Source: Frankia sp. AgB1.9 (GTDB lineage Bacteria > Actinomycetota > Actinomycetes > Frankiales > Frankiaceae). Taken from it: DNA of 64,000 nucleotides. Location: contig NZ_JADWYX010000037.1 in the NCBI RefSeq assembly GCF_016786355.1, positions 16,175 through 80,174 on the forward strand, given 5' to 3'. Under the pieces are notes generated by a model. That model was not told the origin of the DNA. It worked only from the letters and a program-made list of their open reading frames with translations, and made no database searches. The first letter of the stretch is position 1. Each line of letters opens with the position of its first letter. Made by a program: the position numbers and the translations under genes. This document shows, in pieces, positions 20,488-30,155 of this stretch.

Positions 20488-20626
20488 TCGCGATGTGGGC
20501 CTGTCCACGGCCCGCGAACGGAGCGTACCTGAGGATCGGACAGTCTTGCATGCGTGTCCGATCCTCGGACATGATGCGCTCGCGTGGCGGCCCGCGCCAG
20601 CGGCACGGAGAGCGGAGGTAGCCCGG

Positions 20627-21358
20627 GTGATCAGAGTGAAGGCGGCATTCTTCAGCGCGACGGGTCCAGCGCCGGAGGGGGACGACGGCAGCTATCTGCG
20701 CTGGCACCTGCTCGACCACATGCCCGAGCAGTACCAGCTACCCGGACTCGTGTACGCGACGCGGTGGACCACCGACAGCGCCTACCTGGGCGCACGCATC
20801 GCCGGCACCGGCCCGCTGGCGGACGTCGCCAACGTCGTGAACTACCTCGTCGGGGACCCCGTCCAGCAGACCCACGACGACTTCCTGGAACTCGGCGTAC
20901 GCCTGGCCGAGGCCGGACGCTTCCCCATTCGCCGGCCATCGCTCCAGCTGCGACTGCTCGCGCTGCTGCGCTGGTACGCGGCGCCGCGCGCTCTGGTCGC
21001 CGCCGAGGTGGTGCCCTTCCGGCCACATCGCGGCATCGCCCTGATCATCGAGGAGCCGGCGTCCGACGACGTCTCAGACTGGCTGCGATGGCTGCACACG
21101 CAGCACTACCCGGAACTGCTCCAGGTGCCGGCCGTCGCCGGCGCCTGGCAGTACGGGTCGACCGACTTCTGGCGGCTCAACCCCGCTGCCGACGGCCCGC
21201 CGCAGTTCGTCACCGTCGTCTACCTCGACGACGATCCGCTGACGACCGTCAAGCTGCTCGCTCCGATCATCGAGCAGCGGTGGGCGTCAGGAGCCGTACG
21301 GCCACTCTTCGCGGGACCACTGAAATCCATGATCCAATGGGATGCGTGGACCAGCTGA
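20627..21358 (+). CDS. EthD-like / dimeric alpha-beta barrel protein
   Basis: 243 aa from GTG 20627 behind GGAGGT; longer upstream starts lack a site. Two repeats of a ferredoxin-like fold are suggested: YLRWHLLDHMPEQYQLPGL near the N-terminus and WLRWLHTQHYPELLQVPAV in the second half. Each has the His/Pro pattern of EthD-type domains. EthD proteins accompany P450 or oxygenase systems and some act as small decyclases or chaperones; no catalytic role can be assigned here. It is divergent from the SnoaL-SDR operon with site A between them, so joint control is likely. Confidence 0.6.
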   Translation: MIRVKAAFFSATGPAPEGDDGSYLRWHLLDHMPEQYQLPGLVYATRWTTDSAYLGARIAGTGPLADVANVVNYLVGDPVQQTHDDFLELGVRLAEAGRFPIRRPSLQLRLLALLRWYAAPRALVAAEVVPFRPHRGIALIIEEPASDDVSDWLRWLHTQHYPELLQVPAVAGAWQYGSTDFWRLNPAADGPPQFVTVVYLDDDPLTTVKLLAPIIEQRWASGAVRPLFAGPLKSMIQWDAWTS

Positions 21359-21380
21359 CCGTCCTACGTCCAGGCCCGGC

Positions 21381-22184
21381 CTACCGAGCGGCTCGCCAGG
21401 GTCGCTCGACCCCGGGAAGAAGTCCGGGCACCACGTAACGCTCAACGAACTCCCGCTTCGCCCCGTCCGAGCGCTGCGCCCACGGCGGGCCCAGCAGGAG
21501 CAGCGCCACGGTGTTCATCCACCGGCTCGTCTCCCGAAGATCCAGATCCGCCCGGAGCTGGCCCTCCGCCCGCCACTGGCGCAAGAGGGGACCCAAATGC
21601 TGGTGAAACGCATCGACGACAGCCTCGGAGCGCAGCTCCAGCGAGGTGACCATCCAGCGACTGTCCGTCGAGAACAGTGCCTCGTTGAGCGGATCACCCG
21701 CCACGAGGCCGACCGCATGCATGATCAGATCGACGACGGACCGGGCCGCGTCGTCCGGATGCTCCAACATCCCGAGCACCCGCCGCATCCCGGCGTCGAT
21801 ACGACTGAGAACCACACCGAGGACCAACTCGTCGCGGGACCTGAAATACCGATAAACCGTGGACCTCACGACCGCGGCCTCTTTCGCCACCTCGTCCACC
21901 GTCAGCCGCGTCGTTCCCCGCGCGACCAGAATCCGCGCCGCCGCCGCCACCAGGCGACGCCTCGCCTCATCGTCATCCACGAGCGCCGTCTCGCTACCCC
22001 ACCGCACCCGACCTTCCGGACTCAGCCCGCTGGCAGTTCTGGTCTCGTCGGACGGCACAGCGTCCGACTCTACGGAACCCCACACGGGCAGTCGTGTGCT
22101 CACGACGCGACACGCATCGCCCGCAGCCACCCCCGGGCACTGCCCGCTGCGACTGGGGTCTTGACGATCAGGCCGCAAGATCAT
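21381..22184 (-). CDS. TetR family regulator (paralogue of the one at 29445-30155)
   Basis: Up to 267 aa from ATG 22184; the first ~65 residues are poorly conserved and no start has a clear ribosome site, so a start such as GTG near 22103 is possible. The helix-turn-helix is DDDEARRRLVAAAARIL then VDEVAKEAAVVRSTVYRYF. The C-terminal half (GDPLNEALFSTDSRWM, LRADLDLRETSRWMN, GAKREFVERYVVPGL) closely resembles the TetR at 29445-30155, so the two arose by duplication. It is divergent from an esterase gene with only 36 bp between, and is a candidate controller of the shared dyad sites. Confidence 0.85.
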   Translation of the reverse strand: MILRPDRQDPSRSGQCPGVAAGDACRVVSTRLPVWGSVESDAVPSDETRTASGLSPEGRVRWGSETALVDDDEARRRLVAAAARILVARGTTRLTVDEVAKEAAVVRSTVYRYFRSRDELVLGVVLSRIDAGMRRVLGMLEHPDDAARSVVDLIMHAVGLVAGDPLNEALFSTDSRWMVTSLELRSEAVVDAFHQHLGPLLRQWRAEGQLRADLDLRETSRWMNTVALLLLGPPWAQRSDGAKREFVERYVVPGLLPGVERPWRAAR

Positions 22185-22220
22185 TAACCGAGCAATCGGC
22201 GTTCCAGACAGGAGAATTGG

Positions 22221-23195
22221 GTGACCCCGATCGAAGGCCTTCCGTCGCTACACCTCCCGGCGCGAGACATTCCCATTCCGTCGTCGGTCAGCGCCGAGGC
22301 ACGAGCGATCCTTGCCGCGCCTCGGCAGGCAGCAGCCGCCTATCCGCCGCCTGACGATGTGCCCGCCTGGAAGGCGATGATCGCCGCCCAGGACGCGGCG
22401 GTGGCGGCGATGGTGGACAGCCGGCCGGTCGACGCCGCGGTGACCGTCGAAGACGCCGAGTTCGACGGCGTTCCGGTCTACGTGGTCACCCCGCCTGGCG
22501 CCACCGAGGGCCGGGTCTACCTGGAACTGCACGGCGGCGCGCTGATCCTCGGCGGTGGCCTGATCTGCCGGGGGATGGCTGCACGTACCGCGGCCCGGAT
22601 CGGGGCTCAGGTCTGGTCGGTCGACTACCGGATGCCGCCCGACCATCCGTACCCGACGCCGCTGAAGGACTGCGTCGCCGTCTACCGAGCACTGCTCAAG
22701 GACCACCGGCCCGAGCAGATCGTCATCGGCGGCGGTTCCGCCGGCGGCAACCTTGCGGCGGCGCTGCTGCTACGGGCACGCGACGAGGGTTTGCCACTGC
22801 CGGCCGCCCTCGTGCTCAACACGCCGGAGGTCGACCTCACCGAGTCCGGCGATTCCTTTCAGACGAATCTTGGCCTTGACCCGGTGCTGCAGCGAAGCCT
22901 CATGCCGGTAAACCTGCTCTACGCCGCCGGTCACGACCTGACCGACCCCTACCTCTCCCCGCTGTTCGGCGACTTCACCAAGGGCTTCCCACCCACCATG
23001 CTCACGACCGGCACCCGGGACCTGTTCCTCTCGAACACGGTGCGGCTGCACCGCGCGCTGCGCGCCGCAGGCATCAGGGCCGACCTGCATGTCATGGAAG
23101 CGGCCGGCCACGGAGGCTTCCTCGGCATGGCCCCCGAGGACACCGAACTCGACCGCGAGATCCGCCGCTTCGTTGACGCCCACTGGGCAGACTGA
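22221..23195 (+). CDS. Alpha/beta hydrolase (esterase, HSL-like)
   Basis: 324 aa, GTG 22221 after CAGGAGAATTGG. The oxyanion segment HGGALILGGG, nucleophile GGGSAGGN (Ser), acid GTRDLFL (Asp) and AAGHGGFLG (His) give a full triad; the HGG box is followed by Ala where the classic motif has Gly. It hydrolyses carboxyl esters, perhaps opening a lactone or removing an acyl group in the neighbouring catabolic route. It is divergent from the TetR at 22184, a common repressor-target layout. Confidence 0.87.
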   Translation: MTPIEGLPSLHLPARDIPIPSSVSAEARAILAAPRQAAAAYPPPDDVPAWKAMIAAQDAAVAAMVDSRPVDAAVTVEDAEFDGVPVYVVTPPGATEGRVYLELHGGALILGGGLICRGMAARTAARIGAQVWSVDYRMPPDHPYPTPLKDCVAVYRALLKDHRPEQIVIGGGSAGGNLAAALLLRARDEGLPLPAALVLNTPEVDLTESGDSFQTNLGLDPVLQRSLMPVNLLYAAGHDLTDPYLSPLFGDFTKGFPPTMLTTGTRDLFLSNTVRLHRALRAAGIRADLHVMEAAGHGGFLGMAPEDTELDREIRRFVDAHWAD

Positions 23196-23457
23196 AGCCT
23201 CGCCGCAAGACCCGTACCGAGATCCAGGAACTGGCGGAGTCCGACCTCGGCGGTGACGGGCAGCCGGTCGGTCCGGCCGTGGATGGACCGGTAGCGGGTT
23301 CCCGCCGTCCCGTGGCCGCGCCTGCTGGAGTGTCACCCCGATCGGCGCGGAGATGCTCCCTGATCAGGGTGACGAGTGCGCAGACGGGTAGAGCGAATTC
23401 TGCGCCCTCGCATGCCGAATGTGCGGGGATTGCCACCGAATGGGTGGTGATGACACG

Positions 23458-26125
23458 GTGAGATCGGAGAACGGGTTTCCGCCTGCCGATCTGTTCGATC
23501 AGATGCAGATCGGCCTGGCGATCATCGGCGACGACGGTCACCGTGTGATAAGGGTAAATCCGGCCATCTGCCGGGTCCTCGGCCGCAGCGAGGCGGAACT
23601 CGTCGGGGCAGTCTGGGACAGCTTGGTTCACCCGGACGATCGGGACCCGCAAGGGAAGGGTGGCGGGCTCCACGCGGCCTCGATACCGTCCGGCGGACAG
23701 AAAGTCGTCCGATTCGTACGACCAGACAAGTCTCTGGCGCAGGTTCTCGCGACATCGGCGCCTATATCCTGCGATCGCGGACGCAAACCCTGTCGTATCG
23801 TCCAGTTTCAGGACGTCACCCAGGAGATGGCCTCGTATCACCATCTCAAGCTGCTGCTCGACAACACCCGAGTCGTCCTAACCCTCATTGACCGCCATGG
23901 CCGCAGTGTTCTCAGCGAGGGAGCGCAGGCGAGAGGCGAATACGCGCACCGGCGATCGATCGCCCGGTGGACCTCCATCCTCGAGGCCTACGCCGAGTTT
24001 CCCGAGCCGATGGGGCTGGCCCGCGAGGCGTTGGCTGGCAGGCCAGCCTCGGGCGTGTACGAGGCGGCCGGGTTGTGGCTGGACAGCCACGCTGTGCCGA
24101 TCTTCGGTGCGGACGACACCGTGGATTCGGTCGCGATCATCACCACCGACGTGACCGAGCGGGAACTCGCCCTCTCCCTGCTGCGTGCCCAGTCCGCCGG
24201 GCAGGCGATCGTCGCCGAGCTCGGCCGGTACGCGCTTGACGACCCCGAACCGGCCAGAGTGTGGCGTCGCGCCGCCCGAGCGATCCGGGAGCATCTCCAG
24301 GCCGATCGGGTGACACTCCAACAGACGCGGCCACGGGACGGCGGGAGGCCGCTCGTCGTGAGCGCCGACGCGGGCTCGGCGCGCTCACGCTGCCCGCCGA
24401 CGCGCCCCGTCGTGGCTCGTGCGCCCGCTCTCGGCGGAGCGGCCGCGCCGGATCAACCTCGCTCCTCCTCGCCGTTGTCCCGACCGGTGGGACGGCCGGA
24501 CGACCCCTGCGCCACACTCACCGTCCAGCGCGCCGCGCCCGACGCCTTCACCGCTCGCGAGGTGGAGTTCCTGGAGGCCGTCGCGACCGTGCTGGCGGCC
24601 GCCGACGCGCGGTTCCGCGCCGAGGGACAGGTACGCCATCAGGCCGTGCACGACGGGCTGACCGGCCTGCCGAACCGGACCGCCCTGCTCGACAAGCTCA
24701 ACCGCGCTGGCCCGCGTTCGGCCGGGACGAAGCGTCGGACTGTTGTTCCTCGACCTCGACGGCTTCAAAATCATCAACGATTCGCTCGGCCACCAGGCCG
24801 GGGACCAGCTTCTCCGCGAGGTCGCCGACCGGCTGCGAGCGGCGGTGCGCCCCTCGGACACCGTCGCGCGCCTTTCCGGAGACGAGTTCGCCGTACTCTG
24901 CGGCAACGTCCGTACGCTGGCGGCGGTCCAGGGGGTCGCGGACCGGATCGTCGCCCGCCTCGCGGTCCCGGTGGTCCTCGCCGGCCGGCCGGCGACCGTC
25001 ACCGCCAGCCTCGGGATCGCGCTGTCGGGCCTGGGACCGTCGGGCGACAGCGACCCGGCCGGCGGCCTTGACCCGGCTGGCAGCCTGGGCCCGACCGGAG
25101 CCGACGGTCTTCTCCGCGCCGCCGACCTCGCCATGTATGCGGCCAAGCGCCAGGGCCGCGGCCACATTGCGCGCTTCGACGAGAACATGCGGTCCGACGT
25201 ACGAACCCGCCTGGGCATCGAAGGCGATCTTCGCGAGGCACTAGCCCGCGAGGAACTCCGGCTCTGCTACGAGCCGCTGACGACCACGACCGGCGACGTC
25301 GCCGGCGCCGAGGTACTGATCCGCTGGCACCACCCCGACCGCGGGCTCCTCACCCCTGAGGTGTTCCTCCCCGTCGCCGACGAGACGGGGCTGACTGCTC
25401 CGCTCGGCCGATGGGTCCTCGAGACAGCCTGCCGGGAGGCCAGCCGATGGCCCCCACGGCCGCCGGACGCACCCACACCCCGCCTCGCGATCGGCGTCTA
25501 CGACCGCCAACTCCACGACGAACGCTTCGTCGCGGACGTCCGCGCGGTCCTCGACGCCACCAACACCGAACACCGGTACCAGCTATGCCTCGAGATCGCC
25601 GAGAGCGCGCTCCCCCGCGACGACACAGCCGGGGAGGCGACTCTGCGCACGCTGCACGAGCTCGGCATCACCGTCTACCTGGACGACTTCGGGTTCGGGC
25701 CCGTCTCGCTGAACCGCTTGTGCGAGCTGCCGATCGACGGCGTGAAGACCGACCGACGACTCGTCGCCGGCCTGACCAGCAACCCAGCCGATCACGCCCT
25801 CATCGTCGCCGTCATCCAGCTCGCGCATGCCCTCGACCTCACCGTCATCGCCGAAGGCGTCGACACCCCCGACCAGGCCTCCGAACTCGACCGCCTCCAC
25901 TGCGACTTCGTCCAGGGCTCGTACCTCGCGCACCCAGCCAGCCATGACGCTCGGCCGCCGCATCAGCCGCGCCACGCAGTCACAGGTCAGCTGAGCGCGA
26001 GCGATCCGGAGTTAAAGGCCAGATCGCGTCAACACAGCAGGTGTCCCCGGCGCTGGGCCACGCCGCTCAGCCGGCCCGGGAAGGGCGCGTGTTCCGGCCG
26101 GGACTGCACGCCTTTCGCGACCTGA
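23458..26125 (+). pseudogene. PAS-GGDEF-EAL cyclic-di-GMP protein, frameshifted
   Basis: Start taken at GTG 23458 (ATG 23440 is an alternative). Frame 1 (to about 24,725) encodes PAS domains (LFDQMQIGLAIIGDDGHRVI; LTLIDRHGRSV), a GAF-like segment and the GGDEF-domain start HDGLTGLPNRTALLDKLNRA. The rest continues in another frame from about 24,728: LFLDLDGFKIINDSLGHQAG, active loop LSGDEFAVL (SGDEF variant), MYAAKRQGRG, then an EAL domain to about 25,940 and a ~60-residue unconserved tail. One inserted or lost base near 24,700-24,735 joins the halves. The EAL part is degenerate: AEVLIRW for EALLRW, Asn missing (LAIGVYDRQL), though DDFG and KTDR remain. Either a true pseudogene or a sequencing error in a gene whose EAL domain is inactive. 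Confidence 0.85.
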
Positions 26126-26178
26126 ACTGGCCCATTGTCTCGGCGAGCGGGCACGCGATATGGTCCCCGAGATCGAGG

Positions 26179-26200
26179 TTGACGTCGACATTGACGATAG
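26179..26200. promoter_or_regulatory. Operator-like dyad, site B
   Basis: TTGACGTCGACATTGACGA starts at 26179, 194 bp before the solute-binding protein start. It matches the GACGTCRACATTGAY core of sites A and C. A second GTCGAC with GACGTCACC follows at 26204-26215 in inverted orientation to GGTTGACGTC. Confidence 0.6.
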
Positions 26201-26393
26201 ATGGTCGACGTCACCTGTCGGCAGCGACGGTGGGGCAGCGACGGCGCAGTGCGTCCGCGCACGCCTTCATGCCGCTGGGGGCGCTCCCGTGCGTTCGGCG
26301 CCGCCCCGCGTCGCTCAGGCCGTGACAACGCCATCCGAAATCGTTCACGGATGCGAGACGGCGACGACATCCCAGCCAGGACTGAGGAGAAAC

Positions 26394-27647
26394 ATGACCA
26401 GGGGTCGAGGTAAGTGTCAGGTGTCAGCGACGACCGCGGCGCTCGCATTGGCGGCCGTTGCGGCAGGATGTTCATCCTCGGCGGCCAACGGCGCCAACAG
26501 CTGCGTCTCGCCGGGCGTTACCGCAAAGCAGGTGAAGGTCGGCTTGCTCTACCCAGACACAGGCCTTGTGTCCAACGGTCTTTTATCCGTTCGCGCCGGG
26601 GTCACCGCCCGTATCGGCCTGGCAAACGCCTCCGGCGGGGTGCGCGGTCGTCAGATCATGCTGGTTCCTGAGGACGATCACTCCGATCCGGAAGCCAACC
26701 TGTCCGCCGCACGCCATCTGGTGGAAAAAGACGGTGTCTTCGGCATCGTCGAGGAAACGGCGGTGGCCTCCGGCTCGGCCTCATATCTTGACCAACAAGG
26801 CATTCCGGTGACCGGGCTGGCGGTCGAGCCCGTATGGGCCGAACGGCCGAACATGTTCACCGACGTGCTCCCCTTCAACGGCCCGGCCGTCACCACGTTC
26901 GGCCTGTTCGGCAAACAGCAGGGCGCCACACGCGCATTCGTCCTCCAGGACACGAGTCTGGCGACATCGCAACGGGTGACGTCCTCATTCGCCGCCAGCT
27001 TCGCGTCGCAGGGCATCGCCCTCGTCGGCAACGCCGACTACTCAACGAACACGTACAGCGCGGATACGATCGCCAAACAGATCATCGCCGCCAGGGCCGA
27101 CGCGATCATCGGCGGAGTCTCCGCATCGAGTCTCGCCCAGATTCTGGTGGCGGCCCGGCAGAGGGGCGCGCAGATCAAACTGACTCTGGCGCTCAGTGGC
27201 TACGACCAGCGGCTTGTTCAGCAGTACGGCAGCCAGGTTGCCGGCATGTCCGTTCTGCTGACCTACGCACCGTTCGAGTCGAACTCACCGGCACTTGGCG
27301 CCTACAGAACAGCGATGGCCGCCTATGCCCCCGAGCTCGTTCAACCGGACGACACGGTCGCGCTTACGGGCTATGTGACCGCCGATCTGTTCCTGCGTGG
27401 ACTTGAGGCCGCCGGGCCCTGCCCGACCAGGGCGGCGTTCATCCAGGCGCTCCGTGCCGTGACGGACTATCGCGGGACCGGGCTACTCCCAGGACCAGTG
27501 GACCTCCGGAAGGAGGCCGGTGGTTCCCAGACGTGCTACTACTTTGTCCAGGTCAACAGGTCGGGCACCGGCTTCGATGCCGTCCGGCAGAACGACGGTC
27601 CGGGCGACGGCCAGTGGTGCGGGAAGGAACTTCCCGCGACGGGGTAG
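26394..27647 (+). CDS. Orphan ABC solute-binding lipoprotein (LivJ-like)
   Basis: 417 aa, ATG 26394 behind GAGGAG; the longer open frame upstream has no site. Signal peptide with lipobox AAGC (Cys26) and a type-1 binding-protein fold (VKVGLLYPDTGLVSN, LANASGGVRGRQIMLVPEDD, LVEKDGVFGIVE). It should be surface-anchored and capture a small hydrophobic or acidic solute. No permease or ATPase is adjacent, so it either uses the fused LivHMG/LivF system 18 kb away, another importer elsewhere, or acts as a sensor. Operator-like site B is in its upstream region. It converges with a second binding protein. Confidence 0.88.
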   Translation: MTRGRGKCQVSATTAALALAAVAAGCSSSAANGANSCVSPGVTAKQVKVGLLYPDTGLVSNGLLSVRAGVTARIGLANASGGVRGRQIMLVPEDDHSDPEANLSAARHLVEKDGVFGIVEETAVASGSASYLDQQGIPVTGLAVEPVWAERPNMFTDVLPFNGPAVTTFGLFGKQQGATRAFVLQDTSLATSQRVTSSFAASFASQGIALVGNADYSTNTYSADTIAKQIIAARADAIIGGVSASSLAQILVAARQRGAQIKLTLALSGYDQRLVQQYGSQVAGMSVLLTYAPFESNSPALGAYRTAMAAYAPELVQPDDTVALTGYVTADLFLRGLEAAGPCPTRAAFIQALRAVTDYRGTGLLPGPVDLRKEAGGSQTCYYFVQVNRSGTGFDAVRQNDGPGDGQWCGKELPATG

Positions 27648-27722
27648 GGCAGGCTGGAGGTGGCCGCGGCGCGGTTTCGTCAGTCGGGCGGCGGCGGGAC
27701 CACCGACCAGAAGGCCGGGCGA

Positions 27723-27771
27723 CGGGAACCGGCGGAGGCGGAGGCCCCTGGCCTCGCCCCGCCGGCTCCCG
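27723..27771. terminator. Bidirectional terminator-like hairpin
   Basis: CGGGAACCGGCGG (27723-27735) pairs with CCGCCGGCTCCCG (27759-27771) with one mismatch. A GGCC/GGCC mini-stem is in the loop. It lies between convergent binding-protein genes, so it can serve both. Confidence 0.55.
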
Positions 27772-27779
27772 CCTTCCGA

Positions 27780-29090
27780 TCAGTTCTCGATCGGCGTCGC
27801 GCCCACGAGCTTGTAGGTTCCCGGGTCCCCCTTGGCGTCGAGGACCGAGACGATGCCGCCGCGTACACAGGTTGACGGCGCACTGGGATCGGCCTTGCCG
27901 TTGCACCGGAAACCAAGCCCCAGCGAGCCGGGAATCTCGCGTTCCGGCATCTTCTTGAACGTGGCGATCACGGACTGCGCGGTGACGTCGCCGCCGATGC
28001 CCTGAAGCGCTGTCTGGAAAGCGGAGACCTCGGTGAAGGCGGTCATACCGATGGCCCGGCTCGTGTCGATTCCGTTGCCATAGGCCTTCGCCACGGCGTT
28101 GTAGAGCCGTGTCGAGGGATTGTCCTCTCCGATGGGCACGTTCGCGGAGATCGTGATTCCCTTGAGCTGGTCGCCGGGCACGGCCTTGCGGGTCGCGTCC
28201 GTGATACACGCCGAGATGGCGGAGATCGGGCCGGTGTACCCGACCGCGCGCAGCCCGTTCAGGGCGCTGATGCAGAACGAGTCGTTCCCCAGGATGTAGA
28301 CGAGCCCAGGGTCGCCGTGGGTGAGGTTCTGCATCTGCGGTGTCATGTCCGCGGTCCCCGGCGGGACGGGGACGACATTGAGAGCGATGCCGGCCTTCTT
28401 GAACAGCGCGGGCGCGGTGTTCTTCAGTCCGTCCAGCGCGGCCGGAACATCGATCACGATGTAGCTGACCTTCTTGAGGCCGGCGGCCTTCGCCTGCTGC
28501 AGCGGAAGGTTGATCGCGCCGAAGTTTCCGTCCGAGATCGTGAAGGTCGACTCGGTGTCCCCCATCATCGCCTGGTTGACGCCGGCGTAGACGAGCGTGG
28601 GCACGTGGGCCGCGTGCAACGGCTCCCAGATGCTCGCGAGCACGGGAGACGCCCCGATGATGACGGCGACGACGTTGTCCTCCACTATCTGGTTCGCGCA
28701 GTCGGCAGCCCTGCTCGGGTCGGCCGCGGATTCGCAGGTCACCAGCTCGATGGGCCGCCCGCCGATCCCCGACCTGCGCTCGTTCAGGTACTTCACGGTC
28801 GCCTTGGCGACGTCGAACTCGATCGAGTTGTCGGCGATCTGGCTCTTGCCGTCCGAGACCAGCCCGACCCGCACCGGAGCGCCCGACGCACGCGCGATCG
28901 GGCCGAGCAGGTCGTTGGCACTCGCGGAGGCCTGCGGGCTCGCGGGCGTCTTGTCCCCGCCGCTGCCGCAGGCGGCGCCGAAGACGAGCAGCGCGGCCGC
29001 CACGCCGGCCGCGGCGCCTAACCGGCGGCCCGACGGGCGCCTACCTAATTGCCTTCGGAGTGGACGGTCTGGCGAGATCTCGTCTCTCAC
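27780..29090 (-). CDS. Orphan ABC solute-binding lipoprotein (LivJ-like)
   Basis: 436 aa from GTG 29090. A long basic n-region (RRQLGRRPSGRR) precedes a hydrophobic core and lipobox GAAC (Cys41). The mature domain is a type-1 periplasmic binding fold (PVRVGLVSDGKSQIADNSIEF, VKYLNERRSGIGGRPIELVTCESAADP, SFCISALNGLRAVGYTGP). Like its convergent neighbour it lacks adjacent permease genes. The upstream region contains operator-like site C, though 264 bp from this start, so the leader is long or the true start is different. Confidence 0.87.
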   Translation of the reverse strand: MRDEISPDRPLRRQLGRRPSGRRLGAAAGVAAALLVFGAACGSGGDKTPASPQASASANDLLGPIARASGAPVRVGLVSDGKSQIADNSIEFDVAKATVKYLNERRSGIGGRPIELVTCESAADPSRAADCANQIVEDNVVAVIIGASPVLASIWEPLHAAHVPTLVYAGVNQAMMGDTESTFTISDGNFGAINLPLQQAKAAGLKKVSYIVIDVPAALDGLKNTAPALFKKAGIALNVVPVPPGTADMTPQMQNLTHGDPGLVYILGNDSFCISALNGLRAVGYTGPISAISACITDATRKAVPGDQLKGITISANVPIGEDNPSTRLYNAVAKAYGNGIDTSRAIGMTAFTEVSAFQTALQGIGGDVTAQSVIATFKKMPEREIPGSLGLGFRCNGKADPSAPSTCVRGGIVSVLDAKGDPGTYKLVGATPIEN

Positions 29091-29444
29091 GGCACCTGCC
29101 TCGTTTCTGTGGTGGTCGTCTTCTGGCGTCGCCGAAACGGCTGTCGGCGGTAAAAGGAGGGGAGGAACGCCGGCGGCGCGGCATTTCCGGATGTCATCCG
29201 GCGGTCACGGGGCAGGTCAGTGCCGTCCGGCATCGCCCGACCGAGCCGAGGGCAGGTGGCACCGGCGTGGCTCAACCTGCCCTGGCCCACGTCGTCGCCG
29301 TGACCTCTCTGTGCGTCCGGCTGACGTGCTGGTGACGGTAGCCATCTTCGAGTATGACGTCAACATTGACTATTGACCCCCAGGGATCGCCGACGCCTGG
29401 GCCTCGATCCCGGGTGCGCCACCACTGATTGCTCTTGCTCTAGC
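29091..29444. other. Intergenic region with site C
   Basis: About 350 bp between the binding-protein start and the stop of a TetR gene. No protein-like frame seen. Its only notable element is the operator-like dyad at 29354-29375. Confidence 0.5.
29354..29375. promoter_or_regulatory. Operator-like dyad, site C
   Basis: ATGACGTCAACATTGACTAT begins at 29354 and is followed by TGACC. It shares 15 contiguous bases (GACGTCAACATTGAY) with site A. Confidence 0.65.
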
Positions 29445-30155
29445 TCATTCCCGGGCTGGGACGAGGGCACGGACCAGGTAGCGGTCGAGGAACTCGCGCT
29501 TCGCCTGCGACGACAGCTCGAGCCACGGCGGCGTCATGAGCGTGATGGAGACCAGGTTGATCCACCGTGTCGTCTCGCGGAGGTCGAGGTCTGCGTGCAA
29601 CTGCCGATCGGCCTGCCACCGCTCGAGCAGCGGCGAGATCTGGCGGTGCATCGCGTCGACGATGGGTTCGGAGGCGTACTCCAACGCCGCGACCCATGAT
29701 CGGCTGTCGGCGGAGAAGAGCGCCTCGTTGAGCTGGTCACCACCCACCAGCCCGATTGCCTTCAGGATGAGCTCGGGGATCGACTGGGCCGCGTCCCCGG
29801 GCGATCGCAGGGAACGCACCACGGCGCCGAGTCCGGAGTCGATCCGGCTCAGCAGCACGGCGAGGATGACCTCCTCGCGCGTGCCGAAGTACCGGTACAA
29901 GGTCATGCGTGAGACGCCGGCCTCGGCGGCGATGTCCTCGGTCCGGATCTTCGCCGTGCCACTGCGGGCGATGCATCGCGCGGCCGCCGCGATCAGGCGG
30001 CGGCGGGCCTCGTCGTCGTCGCCGAGCGCGCTGCCGGTCCCCCATCTCGTGCGCCGATTCGCTCCCGCGGGCGTTGCTCCGGTCACGGCAACGATGCTAC
30101 GGACGGGGCCCAGGCGGCAGATCCTCCCGACCGGGTTGCCGGCTGCCGGCCCCAT
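29445..30155 (-). CDS. TetR family regulator (paralogue of the one at 21381-22184)
   Basis: 236 aa if started at ATG 30155, which overlaps the stop of the LLM gene by one base (TGATG); GTG 30086 (213 aa) is an alternative. Helix-turn-helix: DDDEARRRLIAAAARCIA, TEDIAAEAGVSRMTLYRYF. The ligand domain (GGDQLNEALFSADSRSWV, LHADLDLRETTRWIN, QAKREFLDRYLVRALV) parallels the other regulator almost residue by residue. It is in an operon with the LLM oxidoreductase, whose promoter region holds dyad site D. That arrangement fits autoregulation and makes it the best candidate for binding the four dyads. Confidence 0.87.
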   Translation of the reverse strand: MGPAAGNPVGRICRLGPVRSIVAVTGATPAGANRRTRWGTGSALGDDDEARRRLIAAAARCIARSGTAKIRTEDIAAEAGVSRMTLYRYFGTREEVILAVLLSRIDSGLGAVVRSLRSPGDAAQSIPELILKAIGLVGGDQLNEALFSADSRSWVAALEYASEPIVDAMHRQISPLLERWQADRQLHADLDLRETTRWINLVSITLMTPPWLELSSQAKREFLDRYLVRALVPARE

